NCBI GenBank assembly: GCA_963170055.1
Contig: CAUJGJ010000040.1
Location: 1,304,301 to 1,368,300, forward strand
From: Halisarca cf. caerulea
Taxonomy: Eukaryota; Porifera; Demospongiae; Chondrillida; Halisarcidae
DNA: 64,000 nt
Direction: 5' to 3'
A program made the translations under genes and the position numbers. Every line of letters starts with the position of its first letter. Within the stretch, counting starts at the first letter, position 1. Positions 49,920 through 62,334 of the stretch are shown here, in pieces. The notes under the pieces are model-generated. The model saw only the letters and a list, made by a program, of their open reading frames with translations, was not told where the DNA came from and did not search any database.

Positions 49920-51479
49920 ACACTTTGCGAACAATGAATCGTAGTTGAGCATTACGCATTTTCCATGTTGGGGAATCTGATCCATTGCCGTATTCACGAG
50001 TTATTGACAAAAAGTGAGCTTACATTGTTCGAAATTGTATTTTTTGATTTATTCTAAAACGATTTGAGGTCTTTAAATCCCCAACATTGAAGTTTTAGAT
50101 ACTCACGTAAGAAACATGTATGCAAACATTTATACCCCCAGCTTTGTAGCTGTGCTGCAGCCCAGCTGTTTTTCATCTTTTATATACTTAGGGAGGATGC
50201 ATATACTTTTGTTAGAACAAACAGAATACTTTCAAGTTTGGCATCAAACAAAATGTAATATAGCTCTCTATGCAATGTAACCAGTTGCTAGAAGACAGCA
50301 CATTTTTGTAGAAAGAAATGAAACAAGTAAGTGAAGTAATTTGTTCTAAACGCTGAAGCTATAAAAGTTTGAATTGGACATGTTCATAATTTCAATATGT
50401 GTCAGAATACAGTTCAAAAGGAGGCCATTTATCAACCCAATATGCAGTATAATGTAATGGTAAATTCACAATCCATTACCTTGAATGAAAGACAGCAGAT
50501 GAACATGGGGAGCATTTACAATGAGGAAATTCAATTTGTTATGTATATTTGCTTCAAGCTTTCACCACCATGAAGATTTGTGCAAGTAGCGGGAGATTTA
50601 CACAGCGGGAATTGTGGAAAGAACATACACATATGTCTAAAGTGGACCGGTAACCCCACCAAGGCAGTAACTCATATCATTGTATAGTCAGGAAATCATA
50701 AGAATTTCAACACACCTTCCGGCTACACTACATTGCCTCAGGATCTCAATAGTTTTCAGGTTGAAAGTTCTTATACTAAACAATAACCAACATTACATTT
50801 ATCCATTATATTCAGTCCACAAATATTCCCTACTACACATGGATAAAAGTGGAAAATAACTGTAACGAAGGAACTTGTGGCATATTGCACTGTCAGCATG
50901 GTTGGAAGTCTCACGCAGGATTACTTTGCATACCCCCTGAAATCACCTTAATTACCTTTGGATGGGACAAGACACAGAAGTGTTTGTGGAAGAGAAATAC
51001 TAACCGAAATTACAGAAATTACTTAGTATGTGCCCGAAATCACCTCAATTACCTCGGTTACCTTTCTACGGATGGTACAGGTAGCAGCCCCGACAAAGAT
51101 ACAGAAGTATTCTTGGCAGAAAAATCTATATAAAATATATGATAGGCACTAGCACTTCACTGGTGAAAACTAATACTCTCAACGTACAAGCTCTTTAATT
51201 AAATCCTACAATAATAATTAATTAACATTAATAATTATTAACACATGCAAGTGATAGGTAGTAATAAGGCTAATGAATATACAGTAGTCTAAAGTAAGCA
51301 CGCACTATGATGTATTACACAATATATAGATAGTACTAGTACATACAGTAGCTTATGCCACATCTCCTCTCCTGAAGTGATGCAGTCAATCCAGTGTTCT
51401 GACTTGTACTCCAATTCTCAATTGGGTCATGATGGTACGCTGTCCAGAACATTCATTGGTGTCTGTATGATTCCCATTT
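49920..51479. other. No recognised feature
   Basis: AT-rich sequence with a short frame at 50849-51133 that matches nothing I know. I see no gene, RNA or clear repeat. Confidence 0.4.
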
Positions 51480-52208
51480 GCATGTGGGATATGTCCAGGA
51501 TCTGTTATGATGGCGCTTCCCAGTTTGCATAACGATAAAATGTAAATTTTCGGCACCTACAAGTTATTAGTCATTCAGTTACCTCGTGATTTGGACTAAT
51601 ATTTGGGCGTATATGAATGGTGAATCCGCGTTTAGTGACGTTTTCTGTTGTCACGGTTGCTCTGTTACATGCTGGCTTGTGACCTAACTCGATGTTCTTC
51701 AAATTTTAGTTTTAAGCTGGGTGCTACGTGAGGGAGCTGGAGACAGTTTATTGGTGCCAACTTTGAGCCATTTCAAATATACAGCTTTTCCATGCGGGTG
51801 AGAGAGAGCTTCTGTTCCTGTCCCGAATTCCAGGAGCTTGAATGTTGTCTTGTGAGGGCCAATTGATCAGATGTAGGCCTTGGAAAGGAATAGTCAACTC
51901 ACCTACGTGTGCTATTTAGTAAATATTTTGTTATGGCGATTTATGGAAAAAATAGTCTTGGAAATTTTCCACCATGTAGCACCCAAAGCATTTTGCGTTT
52001 AAATAGGGGTTAAGAAAACCTCAGTAGCTTCTTCGTGATTAAAGCAAGCATTCCAATAAGGTAATCACCCGAATGTCTACGTGTCTACCTACATCTTAAT
52101 CCCTTATTTGATGCTCTGTATCTACCACAAGTTGAGAACATAAGCTGTAACACATTGAAGATTGAATATCTCACACCTCTGAATTAGTGCGCACATGTCC
52201 CACATGCG
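51480..52208. mobile_element. GGACATGTCC-family MITE
   Basis: Ends GCATGTGGGATATGTCC and GCACATGTCCCACATGCG. The interior parallels 8021-8610 block by block, for example CTGGCTTGTGACCTAACTCG. Confidence 0.75.
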
Positions 52209-52340
52209 TTGCTGGTATCTTCTGTATAGCCATTATTAGGTGTATCTGGAGTTGACATGGTTGGGATGGGGTTGAGGTGTTGACAGTTCCTGTTGATGGT
52301 CCCTTGATTTCTTGTTTCTATGGAACAAGAAATCAAACTA

Positions 52341-53143
52341 CAGTTGACTCTCATTAATATGAACTCGGTTAAGGAGTAAGATCGGATATCGCGCACAAGG
52401 GTTCAATACCCCAGCTTACAACCCATATAAATTAATATAAATGAACTCCACTTAGTACGCAAACGGATAATATGAATTATCTGATAAAACGTACAGATTA
52501 TATTTCACCTACTAGGCTTTTTCTATACATAACTACATCGGTTAACAAGTAAAAGGGGCCATAGCTGGTACTTTTTCAGCTTTCAGTTCCCACTAAGCAT
52601 ACAGAGTGATTATTGTGGCAGTCGAACGCAAAGACAAACTGAAGACGACTACGAAGAAGATTGCCGATAGCTTCAATATGCCAAAGACTACCCTTTTTCA
52701 CCATTGTAAAGAACAAGACTAAGATCATGGAAGCCTTCGAACAGTCAAATTCGAAGCTTGAAGAAAACAATTACACATCGCAGTGCACGGTAACTTTGAA
52801 GGCTCACTGCAGCAGTGCTTGAGTGGATTAGCCAGGCAAGGAGTATCAACGTGCCCCCTAGGGTGATAGATATAATAGATTTTAGGCTAAACATATTCGG
52901 TTTTAGTTTGCCTTGACTCAAAAATTTTGTTACAGTTTGTAGGGCTGACATTTTATTGATTTTTGTACTATAATTTATACAATTACGTAGTACATAACTA
53001 TTTTATAGACTAAGTGTGTATTATACTGCTATGTAGCTAAGTAATACAAAAGTCAAAAATGGGTCTTTTGGTTAACAAGTACTCCTGATAAGGAGTACTA
53101 ATTTGGAAGGTCCCCTGGTGTACTTACTAACGAGAGTCAACTG
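52341..53143 (+). mobile_element. pogo/Tigger-like transposon relic
   Basis: Ends CAGTTGACTCTCATTA and TAACGAGAGTCAACTG match at 15 of 16 positions, with TA on each side. The 803-bp body keeps transposase debris. At 52621-52722 a frame reads RKDKLKTTTKKIADSFNMPK, a CENP-B/Psq-type helix-turn-helix. Further on LEWISQARSINVPP resembles the region after that domain. The DDE domain is gone. Confidence 0.8.
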
Positions 53144-53332
53144 TATATAGATGTGTACGCTAGGGTACTAGTAGTAATCAATGCAAGTCTTACAGCGAAC
53201 AACCGTGTAGTTTTCGTATAAAGTGCTGTACAAAGTTGACATCATAACGCACGTGTACACAGAGAAATACTAATATACAATTTAGTTTACAATGTTATAC
53301 AAAGTGTTTGAATAAAATGGCTACCGCTCCAT

Positions 53333-54950
53333 TCACTTTTCGGAATGCCGTGGGAGATTTCTAGGCATATGATACACTCGGAAGCATTTCGTTGGGCACA
53401 GTGGTATAGGATGTTCCTTGGAGCAGTCTGAACAGCAAAACTTCGTTCTCTTCCGAGTAGGATAGATGCAGCACTGCTGTGGTTCGGGGATCATGTCTGG
53501 AAAGTGTCTTCCCAAAAGTCGGGCGGCTACTGGTGCTTCTCTGACGTGTGTACTCCTTTTTCAGGAGGAAAAAGACAACATCACGGCTTCAGAAAGAGAG
53601 ATTATGTAATCTTTCAAGGTGAGCTGTTTTGTCCTGACTGTTTCGGTGTACATTATGTAGCTGTTGACTACTGTGGTGTCCACCAAAAAGTAAAACAACC
53701 GAAGCCACCATTTCTTTGATTTTTGGCTACAAGAGTAAATCTTTCGCCTAGAGTCAAGCAAATCTACCCCTCCCATGTGTGCGTTGTAGTGTTTGACGCT
53801 CTCTGGGCAAGAAACCTGTGATCTAGAACCATCTTTGTTGCGTCGAGTAACGTTGATATGTGTGCCAGGCTGTGTCACAGTATTTATGAAGGCAACTGCC
53901 TTTTTATCCTTCCATATCAGGCATTCCACATTACTATCAAGCACCCCTGATCTGTCATCCCCTCAATTCATTTGTTTGTTCAATGCTTTGGTGTCTTTCA
54001 ATTCCTTAGGCCACCCCTTGTACATTACCCTTGCTGTCCCAATCATGTAAGTGTTCACTGAGAATAAAAATTTTGCCAACAAAACTGATGAAAAGAAGTT
54101 GTCCATGTAGACATGATGACCTTTGTTGTACAGTGGCTGTGTCATTGACTTCACAACTTTTGCTGCCAATCCATCATCTGGACTGTCATGGGCAGAAGCT
54201 GATGCCTTACCAGCATATTATAGATCTCAATATTGTACAATAGGCCATTGGGGGAACTGCAAAGACACCAAGCTTTATAGCCTCGTTTTGTAGGTTTCAT
54301 GGGCATGTACTGTTTGAGAGTACTACGGCCCTTGAACAATATCATGGCCTCATCAACCGATACTTGTTGGTGAGGATTGTAATGTGTCTGTGTATTTGCT
54401 CGCACTTTCTCGAGCAATGGCCGTACTTAATAGAGCTTATCAAATAGCGGAGAATCCCTGGCTGGTATTATGTCATTGTCGTTTAGGTGTAGGTTGCTCA
54501 ATAATTCAAGAAACCTATTCCTTGACATACCACTGGTTATCCCCGGTACACCCAAAAGGGCATGCTGGCTCCTGTAGTCCCTTAGAGATAGTAAGCGGTG
54601 TTTGCCCATGGCTAGGAGAATGCCAACAAATGACATCATCTCTCTGTCCTTTGTTGTAGACCAATCCTCTTTGCCTTTCTGCAGGGCATACAGGTTTGTT
54701 TGCTCAGCAACATATGGGAAGGTGTCATTTCCCCATACAAGAAGGAAGAAATCGAGAGGCAAAGCTGTGGCATCTAAACTGCTGCCAGGCCCTAATTCAT
54801 CTTCAAAGATACCCCCATAAGTGAAGGTTGCCTCAGGTTGCAACACTGGAGTTAGCACATACGGGCTAGATTGTGGATGAGGCAGAAGCTGATCTCCTTC
54901 ATCAATATCACCTACCATAGTATTTGTACTGTTGCTGGCACATTCTTCCT
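53333..54950 (-). pseudogene. piggyBac transposase, copy 2 (main part, decayed)
   Basis: From 54950 downward the frame encodes MEEECASNSTNTMVG and LDFFLLVWGNDTFPYVAEQT. It is then broken into several frames carrying SVDEAMILFKGRSTLKQYMP, VYMDNFFSSVLLAKF and KHYNAHMGGVDLLDSRRK. It ends with a cysteine-rich zinc domain (CCIYPTRKRTKFCCSDC, LCPTKCFRVYH). These are the DDE core and C-terminal CRD of piggyBac transposases. At least three frameshifts and stops separate the blocks. The N-terminus has been pushed 7.9 kb away, to 62867-63042, by the element at 54960-62866. Confidence 0.88.
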
Positions 54951-54959
54951 CCATTGTCT
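54951..54959. repeat. 9-bp target-site duplication (left)
   Basis: CCATTGTCT, identical to 62867-62875. It abuts the element end exactly. Confidence 0.95.
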
Positions 54960-55050
54960 TAGTCTGGCTCGCTAGACCATCCCAATAAGCGCCGCGAAGC
55001 GGAGAAGGGGAGGGACGGTCTAGCAGCAATAGCGATTAGTTCACACCTCT
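54960..55050 (+). repeat. Left terminal inverted repeat, 91 bp
   Basis: It matches 62776-62866 reversed at 89 of 91 positions. It contains its own inverted pair GCTAGACCATCCC (54971-54983) and GGGACGGTCTAGC (55012-55024), and between them CCGCGAAGCGG. The end could therefore fold into a two-tier hairpin. Confidence 0.93.
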
Positions 55051-55141
55051 TTGACCAATCAGATGCGACTACCGCGAATGACGGTAATAATATTCATAGC
55101 TTGCGGGTGCAGATGGATGCGTTGGATTATAATATCAATAA

Positions 55142-56684
55142 ATGTCCAATATGGCGGCAGTGACAGGAAAAGCAATAGAAATTGTTATGAAAGAAGCTGT
55201 ACTGGAAAAGAGTATTAGTTACGCTCTCGACTCATTGAATAAGACATCAATAAAACTGTCATCTTTTCAAAAATGTGCCTTAAGTTGGATTCTTTCGGGC
55301 AGGGACACCTTCATAAGCCTGCCGACGGGGCATGGGAAATCCGTTCTATTTGAATCCTTTCCTCATTGTTGGAAGTACCTCCAGAAGAGCAAGGGTGAAG
55401 AGAAGGAGGTTTCTGTTATAGTTATTTCACCTCTAATCGAACTAATGAATAGTCAGGTGCAAGATCTTCGCAGTCGGTGTCAAAGAGCCGTTCGTTTATC
55501 TAGCGACATTTCCAAGGAGGAAGAATCTCTTCTCAGAAAGGGATTGATCACATATGTTTTTTCATCCCCTGAGTCGCTTTTGGAAGGGCATTGGAGAATT
55601 TTACTGAGATCCGAGGATTTTACAAGAAGTGTGCGAGCCGTGTTCATTGACGAAGCCCATTGTGTGGAAGCTTGGGGCGCTGGTGTGGAACCGTTTAGGA
55701 AAAGGTATGCTGAATTGTCTTCTCTTCATTCATTTCTATATTCCAAGATCCCTTTTGTTGCACTAACTGCTACAGCATCAGATGCAACACGTTTCAAAAT
55801 TTGTTCAATGCTTTGCATGATCAACCCTGCAGTTGTCACCACCTCACCCAGTCGAAGTAATCTGAGGTATACTGTAATCTATACATCTGCAAATGTAGAA
55901 GAACGTTTTAGATGGCTGATCGATGAATTAAGGAGTAATAAAACTGACACTTTAAAAACAATTGTTTTTTGTAGGTCAATTGATGTTTGTGCTACTTTAT
56001 ACCAGCTATTCAACTATGCCTTGAAGAGTGAGGGTTACATACCCAAAGGATGTTTTGATGTTAGCAATGCTTTGTTTGGTATGTATCATTCAAAAATTAC
56101 TGATGAGGAAAAACAAGTGTTAACGAAGTCCTTTATGATCCCAACTGGTTTGTGTAGGGTGCTGTTCTGCACTATAGCTTTTGGTATGGGAATCAACATA
56201 CCCAACATCCGCCGTGTTATCCATAATGGGCCGCCTGCAAAAGTTGACCAATATATACAAGAAACTGGAAGAGGAGGTAGAGATGGGGACTCGTGAAGTC
56301 ATACTGTTCTTGTTCAAAGGTGCTATCAGGGGTAAAATTGACCAAGACATGAGGGCATACTGCAGGAATTATACTGATTGTCGTAGAAAGGTCTTAATGA
56401 GTTGTTTTCCTGGCAATGTCCAATATCCGAATGGTTATCTACATCTCTGTTGTGACATTTGCACTAAAAACTGTGTGTGCAATTGCTCATGTGGTCACTG
56501 TGTATGCAGTTATCGTCCTCAAAGAATGACATGTCTCACATGCTGCTGTTGTGAACTAAAATGTAAGTTCACTTTGAATATACCAATGTCACTCAATGAC
56601 AAAAAAAGTGCAGATGACACAGATGTTGAGCATGAGGAGTTACGAGATGACTTGCAGTCATGTAGTGATTCAGATGGTGCATAA
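55142..56684 (+). CDS. RecQ-type DNA helicase of the transposon (one frameshift)
   Basis: The start ATG is 91 bases after the left TIR. The first 384 codons hold an SF2 RecQ core in order: Q-region SSFQKCALSWILSGRD, motif I LPTGHGKSV, Ia VISPLIELMNSQ, II FIDEAHCVEAWG, III ALTATAS, IV TIVFCRS, V FGMGINIPNIRRVIHNGPP and VI YIQETGRGGRDGD. A stop follows at 56294-56296, but the next frame resumes at once with REVILFLFKGAIRGKIDQDM. It continues with a RecQ-like zinc region (CRNYTDCRRKVL, HLCCDICTKNC, CNCSCGHCVC) to 56684. One missing base near 56290 explains this. Restored, the protein would be about 514 aa. RecQ enzymes unwind 3'-5'; here it may act in element replication or repair after excision (inference). 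No HRDC domain is seen. Confidence 0.87.
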
Positions 56685-58081
56685 TTTCTGCTTTTTGAAG
56701 CTGCATGAATGACACTTTGATGTTCTACGTACCTGCATCATGCATGCAGGAACATGCATGGTCGTGAGAAATCATGACATTGTGTGTATGCGTGCATAAT
56801 TACGCAGCTTTATACAGTACTGATAAGCAGGAGTTATTATAATTATTCACTGCAGTCTATATAACTATTATTATATCACATTCGGATTATTAAATTCAAA
56901 GTACCAATTAGCCAAAACATCTTTGAAATACATTCTACTTCCTGTGAATTGCATAGTCCAAATAGTAGTCAAATTCCTTAATCTTCGCCTCAAGCCATCC
57001 CATACAAGCAGCCCAGTTGTCCTTCTTGTGTAGCTTGTCAAAGATGTCTCTCTTCACATTACTGTAATGGGTATATTCTTCTCCTAATAGTGCTTGACAA
57101 GTTTTATTGTTAACTAATTCCCTAAAAATGGCTATCTTGTCTGTGTCTAAAGATGGTATAGTGTGTTGTCCATTGTCAGGTCTCACTGCCATCAGTCTGT
57201 CAAAAGTTTCAATGAAGCTTTGTATGGAGGGTGAAGCTCTGGAAACTTTCATTACTGTTGATTCAGACAGGTGGGGGGAGAAAGTACTAATGTCATCTTT
57301 GAAACATCGGTTCATATGTTCCATCTGTAAGTCGAGTGATTTGTTCCCTCTCTGCTTCCCCTTTACGTTACAAGTGCGATTGTGTGTAAGCTGGTAAGAC
57401 TGCTTGGCAGTTAAAGAGACATTCAGGCTGTAAAGAAGAGTAAAAGCTTCTAGAGAATATTTCGTCTTGCCAGCCTGCTTGAATAGAAGTAGCATGAACT
57501 TCCACAATAATACCAGTCGCTCCCCATCACCTTCTTTTACCACATCTTCGAAATCCCATACCAAAAGACCCATCCCTAGTAGTTTGCTGACATAGTTTGT
57601 AGAGTCGTCTCGATCACTTAGTGGTACTGCAAGTGATTCTATACATGTGCTGTCAACAATGGCAGATGATAGCTTTGTCAGGCAACTGATTTTGTCCTCT
57701 GGTGATTCTGGTAGGCCTTCAGAGAATATGGATTCAATGTTAAGATCCAATGTATCTGATTGTTGTTGGGCTGCAAAAACTGCCAGAATTGTGGACTCCA
57801 AAACAATACTTAGGAAGCTCTGGCAAGCATTAAGGTCTTTCTTTGGATCAGATCCTACATTTCGACGATCAATGAGTATCCGGAGTTGATACAGAGTACC
57901 CTTGTCCCGGACTGAAGATGCTGAATACAGTTCCTCCCACAAAACTTGATAAAGGGCAAGAAGTGCATGCCAATCTTCAATTTTTGCTGTGAACTGTGCA
58001 AGTTTCTTCTTCTCACGGGACTGCAGTCGTGCCCTCTGTGCCCCTCTAAGTCTTTCACATGTTAGTTGGTCCCCACCCACA

Positions 58082-59264
58082 CAGGCTCATTATAGTGTGT
58101 CATGCAAAATGGCTGCCGTTTCGAAGTGGCTAAAATATTAGCGCATTTTTAGCTCAAGACAAGACATTTTCTTACTTTTTAAAATCGCTGTGTGTTCTAT
58201 TGCTATTTATCGAAATATTGGTGTACAGTTTAAGCATATACTTTATGTTTCAAAAAAGAAAATTAGATTTGAAAAAGGTACACTTTTAGCAGCAAATGAC
58301 AAAGTCCGGACGTGTAGATGGTCTCTAAGAGCCACAAGATTGGTATCAAATGAAAGAGTAGAGTTTACTTAATAAGTTATTCGTGAGCGGAAACATAACT
58401 CGAAATGAGATAATTATAAGGAAAAATGTAGTTTATTGGCTTTAAAAATGTGAAAATAAGGCTTTAAAATGGTTATATAATCGGTGTACCTGGTTATATC
58501 TTCTCCGCTCACGCTATGAATGTAAACAATAGTATTCTGAAACGTTCCATATCTTCTTTCAATGATATAAGTATCATCTACACGTCCGGATCACACGGTC
58601 TTTACGAGCGAGGCTTCACAGTGGCCATTTAATGGTGACGTCAGTAACTATGAGCAATTACGTCATCTGTATACTTGCTTTTGGTTCTCGCGCCGCACGG
58701 AGTCCTTCTGAAAATCCTCCAACATTCGATCGGATGCCCTTCTAACTTCTATTGGACGGTTATAATTTTCTCAGCTAAGGAAATCCGTTTAAAAAGCTTC
58801 AATCCTGATCGATTTACGATGGATTCGTAAAGCGAATCGGTGAGTTAAACCTCGATCGTGTTTGTTTTGAAAGCCCCTTAGTTTATTGCTTTTGTGTACC
58901 TTCCGAATCTTCCCAAAATGTGCCGTATGTGTTACTTTGGTGTTGATACTTCTTTGGAATAAGCTTAATGTTTGTTCGCAAGTACAACATTCCCGTATAT
59001 TGTGACTTTTTTACGAATCTCGCATCTGCGAAGCTTACTTCTATGTATGTGACTTGAATTGCTTGCATTTTCACAAGGAAAAAGTTGTGTTTTTATTTTT
59101 TGGTTTGCGAAATATACGTATTTCTACTGAGCGCTATGTAATGACGCATTACCACGTTTACAGATGAACAAAAGTGACGTAGGTAGAAAAGTGACAAATA
59201 CTTGAGATTCCTGAACTTTGTCACCTAAAATCCCCATTCCCTGAGACCAACTATAATGCCCCTG
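58082..59264 (-). mobile_element. hAT-like element nested in the DUF6589 gene
   Basis: On the minus strand it starts CAGGGGCATTATAGTTGGTC, and its other end read inward is CAGGCTCATTATAGTGTGTC, about 16 of 20 alike. Removing 58082-59264 exactly restores the frame KVFVH-VGGDQLT. Target duplications are not evident. Interior CGGACGTGTAGATGG and CATCTACACGTCCGG form a second inverted pair. It is non-coding, 1183 bp, with relatives at 14888 and 22013. An intron is possible but lacks good splice sites. Confidence 0.7.
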
Positions 59265-61023
59265 TGCACAAACACTTTAGCTGTTTCTGGAATATACTGC
59301 TGTAAAAACTCCAAGATGTCTATCATTTCATCAATGTTGTTTTCATTCTTCAGTAATACCCCCAATGGTATCTATGTATTGCCAATAGATTTACATAATA
59401 TTATTAATATAGACATTGTCAATGATTGAAAACATATGCATCCAATAAGAAAGCATAAATATATGCATGCAGCTTACAATATACACAATCATGTCAAACT
59501 AACAATTTCACTGGCTTGTTTCATCTCTTCAGCATAATCTTGAGGGAGTAATTGGGGAACATAGCCTTGCAAAAATTGCAAACATGGCACATGCCGAACT
59601 AAAACCCGGGCTACTAGAACAGCAAAATGGCTCTTGACCACACTGCAATCCTCTGAGGTTGGCAGAAACATGTCCAAACATGCTTCACCAGCTTTCTTGA
59701 GTGGACTTGTATTAGGGAGGTCTGTACATAAACATGCATGAGACCATATAATATTTAATATGGTATATTAATTATTAAATCAAATCTAAATTATATTAAA
59801 ATATAGTGTATATAATTGTATTGATATTTAAAGTTGTATATATCTAACTTCTTAGTACATACCTCTGACAACACGATCCTTGACTGCGTACAATTGAACC
59901 CAGTGGTACATTTTTGGTCTTTTGTCGGCTGTCATGAATCTGGGCTTCTGATATACATCTACATTATCCATGACAAATTTTAAGTCAAAATCCCCTGTTA
60001 ATTCAAAGGATCAGAGTATATAAATATAATAGACACATACCGTATACAGCAAATTTTATGCATAATCCAAATTCTACTCACCATCTTTTATCCATTATTT
60101 CAGCTTTATGTCAAAATTCTTCGCTAGTGAATCCAGTGTTCGGTATAGAGTACGGGGAGAAATGGCCAGGTTGAGGTGGTTGAATCACTCCATAGTCTGC
60201 GTAATCACAAGCATATTAATACATATGGTATCACTTTACAGCATGAGTTAGCATGATTTTTTTCTGGCATGCATGGAATCACACTGGATCGTGCAGTTGC
60301 ATGCATAGTTGATATATATATATAATATATTATATTATACTCACCATAGTTGAACTGTTCCCGTGCCACAACATAAGAGACAACCAGTGCTGAATGGAAG
60401 ACAAGTGCATGTTCCTATTCTTTAGGAGAATAGCTGCAGATAAAACACTAGCTGCTGTTACATCAGATTCTGTTCTAGACTGTTGGCTCTTCCTTCTGTA
60501 ATCACTTGCTGAAGTGGCGGCTTCTTCCAAAACAGCCCAAAGAACTGGAGCTACCTCAGACAATTCATCTGCGTACAATTTCCATGAAAACTCACTTGTA
60601 CGTGAGGGATGGCTACGAAATACTTGCCTTGCTACAGAGCATAGCTTTGTGCACTCGTTGTCAATCACCCTTTTAACATTTTTGATATTATTAATTTGAA
60701 CAGGCATTAAACTTGGTAAAGGTCTTGCTTGAGGACCATGTCGTCGAGGTATCCTAGACTGCTGTCTTGCTGGGGACGAGGATATCGATGTCAAAGGCAA
60801 AGAGATCAATGGAGTTGCCATACCAAGATGTGACTGTTGGCTGCTAACTGCAGCTGCCTGGAAGAGTTGACGATGTGATGATTTTGAAGTCCCCTCGGAG
60901 TGTGTACAATCAGGCTTTGTACGCTTGGGCACGGGTGATTTCGTGGCAGATGACACAGGATGTATAAGACTGCTGTTTACTTGATGTGGAGTTAATGGTT
61001 CTCGAGCGCGTTTTAACCCATTA

Positions 61024-61095
61024 ACGCCGAGACGCCCAAAAGCGCCCGTGAATATTATTATTACGTAAGACGCCGAGACGCCCAAAAGCGCCCGT
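61024..61095. repeat. Two-copy repeat ACGCCGAGACGCCCAAAAGC
   Basis: The 26-bp word continuing GCCCGT occurs at 61024-61049 and 61070-61095. It lies at the upstream edge of the first DUF6589 exon and is preceded by TTAACCCATTAACG, which looks like a piggyBac-type end. No partner end was found. Confidence 0.65.
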
Positions 61096-61267
61096 AAAAA
61101 GAGAGGGAAATTCAAACGCTCGTACTGATCGATAGGAACACGCTATATTTTCAAGTATGACATCATTAGAAAGCCTAAAAATAGGGCTTTCCAAAGATGG
61201 TAAGATGACATAGTGGTTCTATTTATAATTTTCGAGATTCGAGCGCATACGAGAAGGCAACGAGAAA

Positions 61268-61573
61268 ATGTACGTGAACATGATAATTATACAATTCAAG
61301 TGTACTGAAATCAAAATAAAGTCATGGCAAGCTCTGGAAGTGGACTTCAAAACATCTTTTCTGCATCAGGCTTGGTTTGAAGAAAAGTTTGGCATTCCTC
61401 TCTGGTACTTTGAGACCTCTCTGGCTGACAGTGACTCTGTGGAGGAACTGGAAGTAAACATCGATGACACAGAGATTTGGGAGGAAGTGTGCTTCAAGAA
61501 GCCTACCTTGACTTGTCAGGACCATGTTTACCATGCAGTACTTGCAAGCATAACTGTAGAAGAGATGGCATGA
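61268..61573 (+). CDS. Unrecognised 101-aa frame in the transposon
   Basis: The frame encodes an acidic protein with LHQAWFEEKFGIPLWYFETS in the middle and several Trp residues. I do not recognise a family. It lies between the DUF6589 gene and the zinc-finger gene on the opposite strand. It could be cargo, part of a spliced gene, or chance. Confidence 0.25.
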   Translation: MYVNMIIIQFKCTEIKIKSWQALEVDFKTSFLHQAWFEEKFGIPLWYFETSLADSDSVEELEVNIDDTEIWEEVCFKKPTLTCQDHVYHAVLASITVEEMA

Positions 61574-62334
61574 CACGTACAGCACATAGATCAGTAGCAA
61601 GTAGCTAATGCTATGCAAGAACCAAGCACCTTAACAACTCCAGCAGTTCACAGGTCCCTCTGTTTGAAAGGAACCCACATGATAACAAGCCAAATGGATG
61701 AGAAGCGAGCTCTTGGGTTACATAATGGACTTTGGGATGGAGATTGCCCAGTTTGGTGACTTCTCCGGCCGAGTACGACAGCAAGTGGGCATTCGCACAA
61801 GAAATGTTCTTTTCAGCCCATGACAGATGTAGATTGTCAGCAAGTCCAGTTCGAAGGCAGAGAGAGAGAGCGTGCGTAGGTTAAAAACAGCAGAGGAGAC
61901 TGTCTAAAGTCGGCCAAGGAAGGCACACGACGGAAACAACCTTCGACTGTGACACGTGCGGAGAAAGTTACTGTTATGAGCAGTTCTCGGGCACATCTCC
62001 CAACTAGGTCTGCGCAAATGAACAACAACATGGAAATGTAGTCTTAGATCTTCCGTTTTCAACAAATTAGCAATAGATAGACACTTACCTTTCCATTCGC
62101 GTTCGGTTTTATCTTCCTTGGTGTCGTTGAACTTGCCCTATTTCTTGCTCAAGCGACAAGGTCACAAAGTCTACGGACAAAAGGCTTAAGAAAGCCTTTC
62201 GAAACAATTTAAGCAAAACTCGAAATACTTGAAAGACGACGAGTACGAAGTTATCGTCGAATTTCGAACACCTTACTTCTACGCGCGAACTTCCTGCTAA
62301 ACCTTTCGGCGCATGAGGTAAGGTGGGCGCTTAA

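Larger units (their letters stand above)
56935..61115 (-). pseudogene. DUF6589-type protein, candidate transposase (interrupted)
   Basis: Minus-strand exons fit by phase: about 61115-60345, 60196-60082, 59994-59863, 59721-59504, and 59371-59265 continuing at 58081-56935 across a nested insertion. The N-terminal part contains ILLKNRNMHLSSIQHWLSLM. Then come LAISPRTLYRTLDSL, FVMDNVDVYQKPRFMTADKR, EACLDMFLPTSEDC and GGDQLTCERLRGAQRAR. The sequence continues with IEDWHALLALYQVLWEELY and GTLYQLRILIDRRNV. This order is that of DUF6589 proteins, abundant in cnidarians, sponges and fungi. The Asp in DNVD and GDQLT could belong to an RNase H-like active site (inference). The second exon has two in-frame stops, TGA after TME and TAA after DIKLK, both one C-to-T change from sense. 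The true start is unsure. Confidence 0.78.
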
